DNA of 64,000 nt from Companilactobacillus crustorum JCM 15951 (GTDB lineage Bacteria > Bacillota > Bacilli > Lactobacillales > Lactobacillaceae). Positions 7,675 through 17,119 of this stretch are shown here, one piece after another. The stretch is taken from NCBI RefSeq assembly GCF_001434585.1, contig NZ_AZDB01000004.1, positions 1 through 64,000 of the forward strand. The letters run 5' to 3'. The notes under the pieces are model-generated. The model had not been told where the DNA came from. It saw only the letters and a list, made by a program, of their open reading frames with translations, and made no database searches. Each line of letters begins with the position of its first letter. Within the stretch, counting starts at the first letter, position 1. Both the position numbers and the translations under genes were made by a program.

Positions 7675-9354
7675 TTGAGCAAAGAACTAATTACACAAAA
7701 AGAATTTTCAGATATGGTGCGTGTTGCATCGCACAGACTTGAAAAAAATGCTAAGTTTGTAAACTCACTAAACGTCTTTCCGGTTCCTGATGGTGATACC
7801 GGAACGAATATGAGCTTAACTATTCAAAGCGGTTTTAAGGCTGTTAATGAGTCAGAGAGCGATCATGTGGGTACTTTGGGTAAGGCACTCGCTAAGGGAC
7901 TTTTAATGGGTGCACGTGGAAATTCGGGTGTTATCACATCACAAATTTTCCGTGGTTTTTCAAAGAGTATTGAAGATAAAGATACATTGACAGCTATGGA
8001 TTTAGCCAAGGCTTTCGATGATGGTGTTAAGACAGCTTACAAGGCCGTTATGAAGCCAGTTGAAGGAACTATTTTAACTGTTGCTAGATATGGTGCTGAA
8101 GCTGGTATGAAGAAAGTCGAAAGTACTAATGACATTTTAGAGGTTATGCAGGCTGTCGTTGAAGGTGCTAAAGTTGGACTTGAGAAGACACCTTCATTAT
8201 TACCAGTTTTGAAGGAAGTTGGCGTAGTTGATTCTGGTGGACAAGGGCTTGTTTTCATTTACGAAGGTTTCTTAGAAGGTTTGGGTGGTCAGACTGGAAA
8301 TGAAGAATACATTCCTGATGAACGTGATATGACCGAAATGGTTAATGCTAATCATCATCAATCCGTTCAAGGCCAATTCAACACTGACGAAATTAAAAAT
8401 GGCTTCTGTACTGAAATGATGGTTGAAATGGGTAAAGATGCTACGACTGATGAAAAATTCGACAATACTAAGATGCGCGAGTACTTCAGTAAAATTGGAG
8501 ATTCATTAATCGTAGTTTCTGATGACGAAGTAGTAAAAGTTCACGTACATACTAACTACCCTTATAAAGTTTGGGCAGAAGGTAGAAAGTTTGGCTCACT
8601 TTCTAAGATTAAAATCGATAATATGCGTCTTCAACACGAAACAATTGTAGATGAAGATGAGCCTACGATTGCTAAAGTAGATGAAAAGCAAGAACCAATT
8701 GATTATGCAGTGATTGCTGTTTCTTCAGGTGCTGGTTTAACTACTTTATTTAAGAGTTTAGGTGTTACTCACGTTATCAGTGGTGGTCAAACTATGAACC
8801 CTTCCACGAACGATATCGTTGATGCTATTAATAAGTCGAATGCTAAGCGTGCTTTGATTTTGCCTAATAATGGCAATATCATAATGGCTGCTAAACAAGC
8901 AGTTGATTTAGTTGATATTCCAGTAGCTATTGTAGCTTCAAAGACTATCTCTCAAGGGATGACAGCTATGTTGTCATTTAACCCTGAGGCTGATCTAGAG
9001 GATAACAAAGCTAATATGGAAGATTCCTTAGATACTGTTAAGAGTGGTCAAATTACTCAGGCTATTCGTGACACTGAGATCGATGGTTTGAAGATTACTA
9101 AGGGTCATTACATGGGTATTGTCGATGGCAAGATTTTAGTTGATAATGAAGACATTATTGATGGTACTGAAAAAATGCTTGATAAGATGATTGACGAAGA
9201 TAGTGAAGTTATTACAATTTTGATTGGTGCCCAAGGCAATAAAGAGGATGCCCAAAAGATTGCAGATTATCTCGATGATAAATATTCAGACTTAGAAACT
9301 GAAATTCACCAAGGAGACCAACCGGTTTATCCATATTTGATTTCAGTTGAATAA
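7675..9354 (+). CDS. fakA: Fatty acid kinase catalytic subunit FakA (DhaL/DegV-associated, YloV)
   Basis: FakA phosphorylates fatty acids bound to FakB (DegV-fold) partners, feeding acyl-phosphates to PlsX/PlsY. The N-terminal DhaL-type kinase domain carries the metal-ATP motif PDGDTGTNM (residues 38-46) and GLLMGARGNSGVI. A middle region with FCTEMMVEM follows, then a C-terminal DAK1-like domain with ISGGQTMNPS and LPNNGNI. The start is the TTG at 7675, eight bases after GGAGGGG; the protein is then 559 residues, typical for the family. plsX and acpP downstream place it in a phospholipid-precursor neighbourhood. Confidence 0.92.
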   Translation: MSKELITQKEFSDMVRVASHRLEKNAKFVNSLNVFPVPDGDTGTNMSLTIQSGFKAVNESESDHVGTLGKALAKGLLMGARGNSGVITSQIFRGFSKSIEDKDTLTAMDLAKAFDDGVKTAYKAVMKPVEGTILTVARYGAEAGMKKVESTNDILEVMQAVVEGAKVGLEKTPSLLPVLKEVGVVDSGGQGLVFIYEGFLEGLGGQTGNEEYIPDERDMTEMVNANHHQSVQGQFNTDEIKNGFCTEMMVEMGKDATTDEKFDNTKMREYFSKIGDSLIVVSDDEVVKVHVHTNYPYKVWAEGRKFGSLSKIKIDNMRLQHETIVDEDEPTIAKVDEKQEPIDYAVIAVSSGAGLTTLFKSLGVTHVISGGQTMNPSTNDIVDAINKSNAKRALILPNNGNIIMAAKQAVDLVDIPVAIVASKTISQGMTAMLSFNPEADLEDNKANMEDSLDTVKSGQITQAIRDTEIDGLKITKGHYMGIVDGKILVDNEDIIDGTEKMLDKMIDEDSEVITILIGAQGNKEDAQKIADYLDDKYSDLETEIHQGDQPVYPYLISVE

Positions 9355-9357
9355 AAG

Positions 9358-9400
9358 GAGGCATTGACGAAACGATTTGTTTTGTCATGGCCTTTTTTTG
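9358..9400 (+). terminator. Terminator or partial attenuator between fakA and recG
   Basis: GGCATTGACGAAAC pairs with GTTTTGTCATGGCC (with G-U pairs), followed by TTTTTTT. It lies just before the recG ribosome site, so it either ends the fakA message or limits read-through. Confidence 0.7.
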
Positions 9401-9431
9401 ATTTTTAAAACTTTTTAGAAAGGAGAAAATT

Positions 9432-11465
9432 ATGGATCTTAGAAAAGAATCATTGTCGCAATTGCCCGGAGTAGGTCCAAAAAAATTAGAAGCTTTGCAA
9501 TCATTAGGAATAAATAATGTCTATGATCTGTTGTTTTATTTTCCCTTTCGCTATGAGGATATGCAGGCCAAGTCGCTAGATGAAGCTGTCGATCAGGAGA
9601 AAATTCTTTTGAAGGGCATAGTTGCTAGCGAGCCAGTGGTTTCCAGATTTGGTTATAAAAAAACGCGCTTGAATGTTAGAATTATGATCGACAATGAGTC
9701 GGTTATGATAACTTTTTTCAATCAACCATGGTTGAAAGATAAATTTGAAACGGGTACTGATGTAGCTGTTTATGGCAAATGGAATGAAAACCGTCGTTCA
9801 ATGATGGGAATAAAGGTCATTGATGTTCACGATAATTCGGTCGATTCTGTATATTCAGTTAATAAAAATATTCACCAGAAAACTCTGATCAATTTAATTA
9901 AAGCTGCCTTTGAAAAGTATCATGATCAAATTGATACGATTGTGCCAGCGTATTTAAGAACTAAATATAAATTGCTGGATGATGAACAAGTAGTTGCGGG
10001 GATTCATTTTCCTAAAGACGAAGAACAAAGCGATGAAGCTAGACGCAGTGCTAAATTTCGAGAATTTTTCTTATTTCAATGTGGTTTACAGAGTATTAAG
10101 CACCAAGATGAATCAGAAAATGTAGGGATTGCTGAGGAATATGATCAAGAATTTGTTGATAAATTCGTTCAAAGTTTGCCGTTTACTTTAACCGCAGCCC
10201 AAACACGAGTGATTAAGGAAATTTTATCTGATATGAAGTCAACCCACCATATGAATCGTTTATTGCAAGGTGATGTAGGTTCCGGTAAAACTATCGTGTC
10301 GGTAATTGCAATGTTGGCAGCTGTAACTGCTGGATATCAAGCGGCTATTATGGCACCAACGGAAATTTTAGCCCAACAACATTTTGATAAAATTAGTAGG
10401 TTGTTAGCGCCGTTGCACATTCGAACAGCTTTGCTAACCGGTTCTTTGACGAAAAAAGAACATGATTTCATTGCTGACGATATAAAAAATGGTAAAACGA
10501 ATATTGTTGTGGGAACTCATGCTTTGATTCAGGACAGTGTAAATTTTAAAGATTTAGGCTTTATTGTAATTGATGAGCAGCATCGTTTTGGAGTTAATCA
10601 ACGAAAGGCTCTACGCCAAAAGGGTACAAATCCAGACGTCTTAGCAATGACTGCTACGCCAATACCAAGAACTTTGGCAATTACCACATACGGCGATATG
10701 GATGTTTCAAGAATCGACGAATTGCCAGCGGGGCGTAAAAAAATTGAAACCTATTGGATCAGAAGCCAAAAAGTTGAGCAAATGTACCAGTTTGTTGCTA
10801 AGGAATTGGCTGCAGGTTCACAAGTTTATGTGGTAACACCATTAATATCAGAATCAGAAACGATGGATCTGAAAAATGCTGAATTGATTTATGATAAATT
10901 TACAGAATTATTTGGCAAAAAATATCAAATTGGTTTGTTGCATGGACAAATGCCTAACGATCAAAAAGAAGATGTTATGAAACAATTCAGCGATAAAAAA
11001 ATTGATGTGTTAGTCTCAACGACTGTTATTGAAGTTGGAGTTGATGTACCAAATGCTTCAGTTATGGTAATATATGATGCTAATCGTTTTGGCCTATCGC
11101 AGTTGCATCAATTACGTGGTCGTGTTGGCCGTGGCGATAAACAATCTTATTGTATTTTGATTTCAGATCCAAAAAATGAGTCGGCAGTTGAACGAATGAA
11201 GATTTTGACATCAACTAATGATGGTTTTGTTTTGGCTGAAGAAGATCTGAAAATGCGTGGTGCTGGTGATTTATTAGGTAATCGTCAGTCTGGTTTGCCA
11301 GAGTTCAAAGTAGGTAATCCAATCAATGACATTAATGTTTTAGAAGTGGCTCAAGAAGAAGCTTCAAGGCTGTTTAATGATGAAAAACTATTAAATAGTC
11401 CGGAAACTAAAGCTTTAAAGTCATTTATTAATGATGAGTATGACCAATTAAATAATTTTGATTAG
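9432..11465 (+). CDS. recG: ATP-dependent DNA helicase RecG
   Basis: RecG remodels stalled forks and branched recombination intermediates. The 677-residue protein has an N-terminal wedge/OB domain (about 1-230), then helicase motor domains with Walker A GDVGSGKT (near residue 279), motif II DEQHRFG (near 381), TATPIPRTLA, and the RecG signature QLHQLRGRVGRGDKQSYC. The C-terminal block MRGAGDLLGNRQSGLPEF is also present. The length matches Firmicutes orthologs. ATG 9432 follows AAAGGAG. plsX starts 12 bp after its stop, the usual Gram-positive order. Confidence 0.98.
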   Translation: MDLRKESLSQLPGVGPKKLEALQSLGINNVYDLLFYFPFRYEDMQAKSLDEAVDQEKILLKGIVASEPVVSRFGYKKTRLNVRIMIDNESVMITFFNQPWLKDKFETGTDVAVYGKWNENRRSMMGIKVIDVHDNSVDSVYSVNKNIHQKTLINLIKAAFEKYHDQIDTIVPAYLRTKYKLLDDEQVVAGIHFPKDEEQSDEARRSAKFREFFLFQCGLQSIKHQDESENVGIAEEYDQEFVDKFVQSLPFTLTAAQTRVIKEILSDMKSTHHMNRLLQGDVGSGKTIVSVIAMLAAVTAGYQAAIMAPTEILAQQHFDKISRLLAPLHIRTALLTGSLTKKEHDFIADDIKNGKTNIVVGTHALIQDSVNFKDLGFIVIDEQHRFGVNQRKALRQKGTNPDVLAMTATPIPRTLAITTYGDMDVSRIDELPAGRKKIETYWIRSQKVEQMYQFVAKELAAGSQVYVVTPLISESETMDLKNAELIYDKFTELFGKKYQIGLLHGQMPNDQKEDVMKQFSDKKIDVLVSTTVIEVGVDVPNASVMVIYDANRFGLSQLHQLRGRVGRGDKQSYCILISDPKNESAVERMKILTSTNDGFVLAEEDLKMRGAGDLLGNRQSGLPEFKVGNPINDINVLEVAQEEASRLFNDEKLLNSPETKALKSFINDEYDQLNNFD

Positions 11466-11477
11466 TGGGGAAATAAC

Positions 11478-12482
11478 ATGAAAATAGCTGTTGATGCTAT
11501 GGGTGGCGACAATGCTCCTCAAGTAGTTGTTGAAGGAATAGAGCGCGCTCGTGATGAATGGAAAGATTTAGAATTTACGCTTTACGGAAAAGAAACAGAA
11601 ATCAAAAAATATTTAAAGAATGATCAAAGAATTACGATTGTTCAGACTGATGAGCAAATCTTAGGAACCGATGAACCAGTCAAAGCAATTCGTTCCAAAA
11701 AAGATGCCTCAATGGTTTTAGCTGCTAAATCAGTAAAAGATGGTGAAAATGATGCTTTATTCTCACTTGGAAATACAGGAGCTTTATTGGCAGCAGGAAT
11801 TTTTATTGTAGGTCGTATCAAACAAGTATCACGTCCAGCTTTGATGCCTACTTTACCGGCAGAAAATTCCTCATTGGGTGTAAATATGTTAGATGTTGGA
11901 GCTAATGCTGAAGCTAAACCAGCCTATCTACAACAATGGGCGGTTATGGGCTCCATTTATGCACATGACGTTAAAAAAATTGATCAGCCAAGAGTGGCTT
12001 TGTTAAATAATGGGACAGAATATGATAAAGGAGATACTCTTCACAAAGAGGCTTATCAATTGTTAAAGAGTACTGAAGGAATTAATTTTATTGGCAATAT
12101 TGAATCAGGTGATATTTTAGCTGGAAAAGCTGATGTAATTGTTACGGATGGTTTTACTGGAAATGCCGCTTTGAAAGCAACTGAGGGTACAGCAACAATT
12201 CTTTTGCATCAATTAAAAGATGCCTTGCTAAATAATGGTATCTTTACTAAAATGGGTGCAGCTATCGTTGCTCCATCGCTAAAGGGTATGCGGAAGATGT
12301 TTGATACGTCGCAAGCCGGCGGAGCTGTATTGCTTGGATTGAAGTCACCAGTAATCAAAGCTCACGGGGCTGCGGATAGTCGGACTGTTTATTATACGGT
12401 TAAACAAATTTACGATATGTTAGCAAATGATACAATTAATAAAGCTAATAAATATTTTGAAAAAATGAGTGCAGAAAAATAA
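11478..12482 (+). CDS. plsX: Phosphate acyltransferase PlsX
   Basis: PlsX converts acyl-ACP and phosphate into acyl-phosphate, the donor for PlsY in phosphatidic acid synthesis. The 334-residue protein opens with MKIAVDAMGGDNAPQ and contains DALFSLGNTGALLAAG, ALMPTLPA and GFTGNAALKATEGT, all family hallmarks. It is a peripheral membrane enzyme. It sits between recG and acpP with short spacers, so substrate carrier and acyltransferase are probably coexpressed, together with fakA upstream. Confidence 0.97.
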   Translation: MKIAVDAMGGDNAPQVVVEGIERARDEWKDLEFTLYGKETEIKKYLKNDQRITIVQTDEQILGTDEPVKAIRSKKDASMVLAAKSVKDGENDALFSLGNTGALLAAGIFIVGRIKQVSRPALMPTLPAENSSLGVNMLDVGANAEAKPAYLQQWAVMGSIYAHDVKKIDQPRVALLNNGTEYDKGDTLHKEAYQLLKSTEGINFIGNIESGDILAGKADVIVTDGFTGNAALKATEGTATILLHQLKDALLNNGIFTKMGAAIVAPSLKGMRKMFDTSQAGGAVLLGLKSPVIKAHGAADSRTVYYTVKQIYDMLANDTINKANKYFEKMSAEK

Positions 12483-12494
12483 GGGAGAAACTCC

Positions 12495-12737
12495 ATGACA
12501 GAACAAGAAGTTTTTGACAAAATCGTGGCATTGATTGCCGATAAATTTGAAGTAGATGCTTCAACTATTACTAAAGAAACATCATTTGCTAAAGACCTTG
12601 ATGCAGATTCAATTGACCTTGTTGAATTTGTATTGGAATTAGAAGATGAATTTGGCTCAGAAATTCCTGATGATGATGCTGAAAAAATTACTACCGTTGG
12701 CGAAGCGGTTAGTTACATTTCATCGCATCAAAAATAA
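12495..12737 (+). CDS. acpP: Acyl carrier protein
   Basis: The 80-residue acidic protein carries the phosphopantetheine attachment serine in DADSIDLVEF (Ser39). It shows the expected four-helix pattern (EVFDKIVALIADKF, then SIDLVEFVLELEDEF, then GEAVSYI). The usual motif is DSLD; here it is DSID, a mild variant. It is placed 12 bp after plsX, whose substrate is acyl-ACP. GGGAGAAAC precedes the ATG. Confidence 0.95.
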   Translation: MTEQEVFDKIVALIADKFEVDASTITKETSFAKDLDADSIDLVEFVLELEDEFGSEIPDDDAEKITTVGEAVSYISSHQK

Positions 12738-12773
12738 TTTTTTGATGGTTGAAGAAAATATAAACAATTAAAG

Positions 12774-12800
12774 ATAAGGCCAGAGGGTCTTATTTTTTTC
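12774..12800 (+). terminator. Terminator after acpP
   Basis: ATAAGGCC and GGTCTTAT arms around an AGAG loop are followed by a T-run. A TATAAT at 12831-12836 downstream, without a convincing -35, may restart transcription for rnc. Confidence 0.7.
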
Positions 12801-12862
12801 TATTGATAATTATTTAGGATGAAAGTTTAGTATAATTAATATTATTGGAAAGGGGACACGTT

Positions 12863-13552
12863 ATGTTAGATCCAAAGTTCTTAGAATTTTTAGATGAAAA
12901 GTATGGAATTAAGTTTAACGATAAAAGATTGGTCGAGCGAGCAATGACTCACTCATCATTTGATAATGAACACAAAGGTTTGGGTATCGGTGATTACGAA
13001 CGTTTGGAATTTTTGGGGGATGCGGTTTTAGAAATTAATATTTCAAGATATCTCTTTGAAAAATATCCAGATTTACCAGAAGGTAAACTGACACGTTTGA
13101 GATCAGATATTGTTAGAACTGACAGTTTTGCCCGTTTTGCTAAAGAGATTAATATTGATAAATATCTTTTGATTGGTAAAGGCGAAGAAAAACAAGGCGC
13201 TCGTCAAAGACATACTTTACTAGAAGATATCTTTGAGGCTTTTAATGGTGCTTTATATTTGGATCAAGGTAATGAAGTCGTTGATGACTTTTTAAAGAAG
13301 GTCGTTTATCCTCATATTGATTCCGGTGAATTTTCTGAAGACACTGATTTTAAGACGCACCTACAAGAAAAGTTACAACAGTCGGGAGAAGTAGAAATTG
13401 ACTATAAGGTCATTGATGAAGAAGGTCCCGATCATGATAAGAAATTCAAAGTCGAATTAATTGCTAATGGTAAGATTTTGTCCAAGGGCTTAGGTTATAG
13501 CAAAAAGCATGCTGAACAAATGGCAGCCAAGAGAGCATTAGAAGAATTATAG
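12863..13552 (+). CDS. rnc: Ribonuclease III
   Basis: RNase III cleaves double-stranded RNA, including rRNA precursors. The 229-residue protein has the nuclease signature ERLEFLGDAVLE (46-57, catalytic Glu49 and Asp53). The second metal-binding segment is LLEDIFEAFNGALYLD. The C-terminal dsRBD (about 155-229) ends in KKHAEQMAAKRALEEL. ATG 12863 is preferred over an upstream TTG because GGAAAGGGG lies just before it and the protein then begins like its relatives. smc follows after 12 bp. Confidence 0.97.
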   Translation: MLDPKFLEFLDEKYGIKFNDKRLVERAMTHSSFDNEHKGLGIGDYERLEFLGDAVLEINISRYLFEKYPDLPEGKLTRLRSDIVRTDSFARFAKEINIDKYLLIGKGEEKQGARQRHTLLEDIFEAFNGALYLDQGNEVVDDFLKKVVYPHIDSGEFSEDTDFKTHLQEKLQQSGEVEIDYKVIDEEGPDHDKKFKVELIANGKILSKGLGYSKKHAEQMAAKRALEEL

Positions 13553-13564
13553 GAGTTTTAGTTT

Positions 13565-16500
13565 ATGCCGTTAAAATCATTAACGATCAATGGGTTTAAA
13601 TCATTTGCTGATAAGACGAAAATTGATTTCACAAGTGGAATCACTGGTATCGTCGGACCCAACGGGAGTGGAAAATCAAATATTACTGAAGCCATTCGTT
13701 GGGTAATGGGGGAACAGTCAGCAAAGAGTTTACGTGGAGACAAAATGGTCGATGTGATTTTTGCTGGAAGTGCAACTCGTTCCCAAATGAATCGAGCTGA
13801 AGTAGTTTTAGAGTTCGATAATCACAATAAGGAATTAAAATCAGATCAAGATAATATTGTAATCTGTCGCCGATTATTCAGAAATGGCGATACAGAATTT
13901 ATGATCAATAATAAGCAATGTCGTTTACGTGATATTACTGAGTTATTTATGGATTCTGGAATGGGTAAGCAATCGTTCTCAATTATTTCTCAGGGCCGTG
14001 TTGAAGAAATCTTTAATAGCAAGCCAGTAGAGAGACGAAGCATTATTGAAGAATCTGCTGGAGTTGCCTTATTTAAGCAAAAGAAGCAACAAGCTGAAAA
14101 TAAATTAGCTGAAACAACTGATAATTTGCATCGAGTTTCTGACATTGTGTCAGAGTTATCTAAGCAAGTTGAACCACTCAAGAAGCAAGCTAGTATTGCC
14201 CGTGATTATAAGGAACAAAAGGGTAAATATGATAGCATCTACCAAAAGATTTTAACAATTGAAATTAAGAATCTCTCTAGTCAAAAGCATCAAGTTGAAA
14301 AAGACTTGCGTGAGGTTAAATTAAGTCTGCAGAATATTTCGCAACAGGTAAAAACTGCTAATAAACAAGTTGAAGATAATAATGCTTCCGTTCAAGATCT
14401 GACAAACCAGATTGATGAAAAACAGGTCAAATTGGTTGAGACAACTAAGAATTTAGAAATTTATAATCGTAAAATTGCGGTGGCTGATGAACGAAATGGC
14501 TTTAATACAACTACTAAGTCGACTTTAAACAATCAACTTAGCAGTTTGCAGCAACAGAAGCTAGCTAATGAGAAAAAATTGGCGGATTCCAATCAAAAAT
14601 TGGCGGAGTGCGATAAGCAGATCAAAGAGTTTGAACAAAAACTCAAAGACATCCAACAGTTGAAGAAAAAAACTCCAGCAGACATTCAAGATAATATTGT
14701 TGAGTTAAGAAATAATTATGTCAATTTGTTACAAGATCAAGTTTCAAATAATAACGAACAGAAATTTTCACAACGGCAATTAGATCGTGTAGAAGCTACG
14801 TTAGATGAACAAAATGGTCAATTGAAAGAAATTACAACTAATTTGGCTGATTCCAAAAAGGATAATCAGTCGATTGATCAACAAATTAAAAAACTAATAG
14901 ATGATAATAAGTCGTTATTAGAACGCAATCAAAAATTAACACAAGCAATTCAAGAGATTACTGAAACGGGCAAGAATGAAAATAGTAATTACTTAAAGAT
15001 TTTAGAGAATTTACAAGAAATCAAAGCCCGTAAGAGAGTTTTAGAGAATATGGAACAGGAGCATGCTGGATTTTTTGAAGGTGCAAAGAATGTTCTGAAT
15101 AATGCTACTCAAATTAAAGGTATCGTTGGAGCTGTAGCTGAATTGATTACAGTTCCTAAGGAATATCAGTTGGCGATTGAAACGGTTGTCAGCAATCAAT
15201 TACAATCGATTGTGACTGAAGATGAAACGGTGGCAAAGCAAGCAATTGCCTTTTTGAGACAGAGCCGGGGCGGTCGAGCAACTTTCTTGCCAATGAGTAT
15301 CATTCAACCTAGAAATATTTATGCTAATGATTTGAACAAAGCGGAAATGGTTGCAGGTTTTGTTGGGGTCGCTAGCGATTTAGTTTCATATGATTCTCGA
15401 GTTGAGAATATTGTTAAAAATATTTTGGGTAATCTGTTAATTGCTAAAGATATTAATGACGCAACAAAAATTTCAGCTGCAGTTAATCGAAAATACCGTG
15501 TCGTTACTTTGGATGGAAATGTAGTCAACGCTGGTGGTTCCTTAACTGGTGGTCAACAACGTCGAGTTAATTCAAGTATTTTGACGCGAAAAGATGAACT
15601 AGTATCTCTAACTAAGGAACTTTCTAAACAAGAGTTGTTGATGGATCAGAAGCAGAAAATGGTCCAAGATTTGCGTGAACAGTTGGTACAGTATAATGCT
15701 GAAAAGAAAACTGTTGATGAGAAGTTGGCTAAATTTAATCAACAAAAGAGTCATTTTGAGAACGAGATTTCTACTTATCAAAATGAGACTAAGCATTTCA
15801 GTGAACGTTTAGATGTAATTAAATACAATCTTTCTAAGAGCCAGTCTGAACAAACTGAATTAGAAAGTAATTTGAAAGAACAAACTCAAAAAGCTACTGA
15901 AATTAAAGCTGAGATTGAAAAGATTCAAGCTGAAATTGATCAAAAACAAAAATTGTTGACGGATTTTGATGCCGAGTTAAGTTCAATTAATACTCAAGAA
16001 CAGACTTTACAAACCAAATTAGCTGTTGTTAAAAGTAATCATGCTAATGAAGCTGATCAAAATAATTATTTACAGGAAACAGCTTCGCAGGTAGATGAAC
16101 AAATTGTTGATATTAAGACCCAGTTGGCTGATCTAGATTCACAGAAGAATCAATTGGAATTGAGTAATACTGAAATCAAGCAACGTATTGCTGAGAATCA
16201 AGCTGAAATTAAACAGTTGCAAGGGGCGGTTACTGATTTAAAAGCCAAACGTGCTGAGCAACAGCTTTTGGCTAGTCAGTTGAATGAAAAAGCTCAACGT
16301 AATTTTGATCTACAAAAAAATGCTTCAGATCAACAAGAGTCATTAGCAATTCAAAATACTAAATTCTCTAATCAAATTGATAGTCGTTTGGACACCTTGT
16401 CACAGGAATATCAGATGACTTATGAAGCTTCGTTGCAAGAATTGAAGAAGACTGATTATGATGCAGAAGAACTTCAAAAAGAAGCACGTTTGTTGAAGAT

Positions 16501-17110
16501 GGGAATTGAAGAATTAGGCGAGGTAAATCTCTCATCAATCGTTGAATATGATAAGGTTAAAGACCGTTATGAATTTTTAACGCAGCAACAAAATGATTTA
16601 TTGCAGGCACGGGCTCAATTGCTCGATACAATGTCTGAAATGGATAAAGAGGTTACGACAAGATTTAAGAAGACCTTTGATGAGGTGGCTGCAGCTTTTG
16701 AGGAGATTTTCCCAGAGATGTTTGCTGGTGGTCGAGCTAAATTAGTTCTAACTGAACCAGATAATTTGTTAGAATCAGGAATTGAGATTATTGCTCAACC
16801 ACCAGGGAAGAAATTCCAACGTTTAAGTTTGCTTTCTGGTGGTGAAAAAGCTTTAACAGCCATTACTTTGTTGTTTGCTATTATCAAAGTTAAGCCAGTT
16901 CCATTCTGTATTTTGGATGAGGTTGAAGCTTCTTTAGATGATGCGAATGTTTATCGCTTTGCTAATTATTTAAATCAATATGATGATAATACTGAATTTA
17001 TCGTTATTACCCATCGTAAAGGTACAATGATGAATGTGAACCGTTTGTATGGAGTTACTATGGAAGAGTCTGGTGTCTCCAGGATGCTTTCAGTAAATGT
17101 CAAAGATTAG
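13565..17110 (+). CDS. smc: Chromosome partition protein SMC
   Basis: SMC is the ATPase core of bacterial condensin, acting with ScpA and ScpB. The 1181-residue protein has an N-terminal head with Walker A GPNGSGKS (31-38). Two long Gln/Lys/Glu-rich coiled coils (about 170-500 and 680-1000) surround a hinge near 510-670 (GRATFLP, NAGGSLTGGQ). The C-terminal head carries the signature LLSGGEKALTA near 1090 and Walker B FCILDEVEASLDD near 1117. It lies between rnc and ftsY, the standard Firmicutes order. The spacing of about 10 bp on each side indicates an operon. Confidence 0.98.
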   Translation: MPLKSLTINGFKSFADKTKIDFTSGITGIVGPNGSGKSNITEAIRWVMGEQSAKSLRGDKMVDVIFAGSATRSQMNRAEVVLEFDNHNKELKSDQDNIVICRRLFRNGDTEFMINNKQCRLRDITELFMDSGMGKQSFSIISQGRVEEIFNSKPVERRSIIEESAGVALFKQKKQQAENKLAETTDNLHRVSDIVSELSKQVEPLKKQASIARDYKEQKGKYDSIYQKILTIEIKNLSSQKHQVEKDLREVKLSLQNISQQVKTANKQVEDNNASVQDLTNQIDEKQVKLVETTKNLEIYNRKIAVADERNGFNTTTKSTLNNQLSSLQQQKLANEKKLADSNQKLAECDKQIKEFEQKLKDIQQLKKKTPADIQDNIVELRNNYVNLLQDQVSNNNEQKFSQRQLDRVEATLDEQNGQLKEITTNLADSKKDNQSIDQQIKKLIDDNKSLLERNQKLTQAIQEITETGKNENSNYLKILENLQEIKARKRVLENMEQEHAGFFEGAKNVLNNATQIKGIVGAVAELITVPKEYQLAIETVVSNQLQSIVTEDETVAKQAIAFLRQSRGGRATFLPMSIIQPRNIYANDLNKAEMVAGFVGVASDLVSYDSRVENIVKNILGNLLIAKDINDATKISAAVNRKYRVVTLDGNVVNAGGSLTGGQQRRVNSSILTRKDELVSLTKELSKQELLMDQKQKMVQDLREQLVQYNAEKKTVDEKLAKFNQQKSHFENEISTYQNETKHFSERLDVIKYNLSKSQSEQTELESNLKEQTQKATEIKAEIEKIQAEIDQKQKLLTDFDAELSSINTQEQTLQTKLAVVKSNHANEADQNNYLQETASQVDEQIVDIKTQLADLDSQKNQLELSNTEIKQRIAENQAEIKQLQGAVTDLKAKRAEQQLLASQLNEKAQRNFDLQKNASDQQESLAIQNTKFSNQIDSRLDTLSQEYQMTYEASLQELKKTDYDAEELQKEARLLKMGIEELGEVNLSSIVEYDKVKDRYEFLTQQQNDLLQARAQLLDTMSEMDKEVTTRFKKTFDEVAAAFEEIFPEMFAGGRAKLVLTEPDNLLESGIEIIAQPPGKKFQRLSLLSGGEKALTAITLLFAIIKVKPVPFCILDEVEASLDDANVYRFANYLNQYDDNTEFIVITHRKGTMMNVNRLYGVTMEESGVSRMLSVNVKD

Positions 17111-17119
17111 GAGTTAATA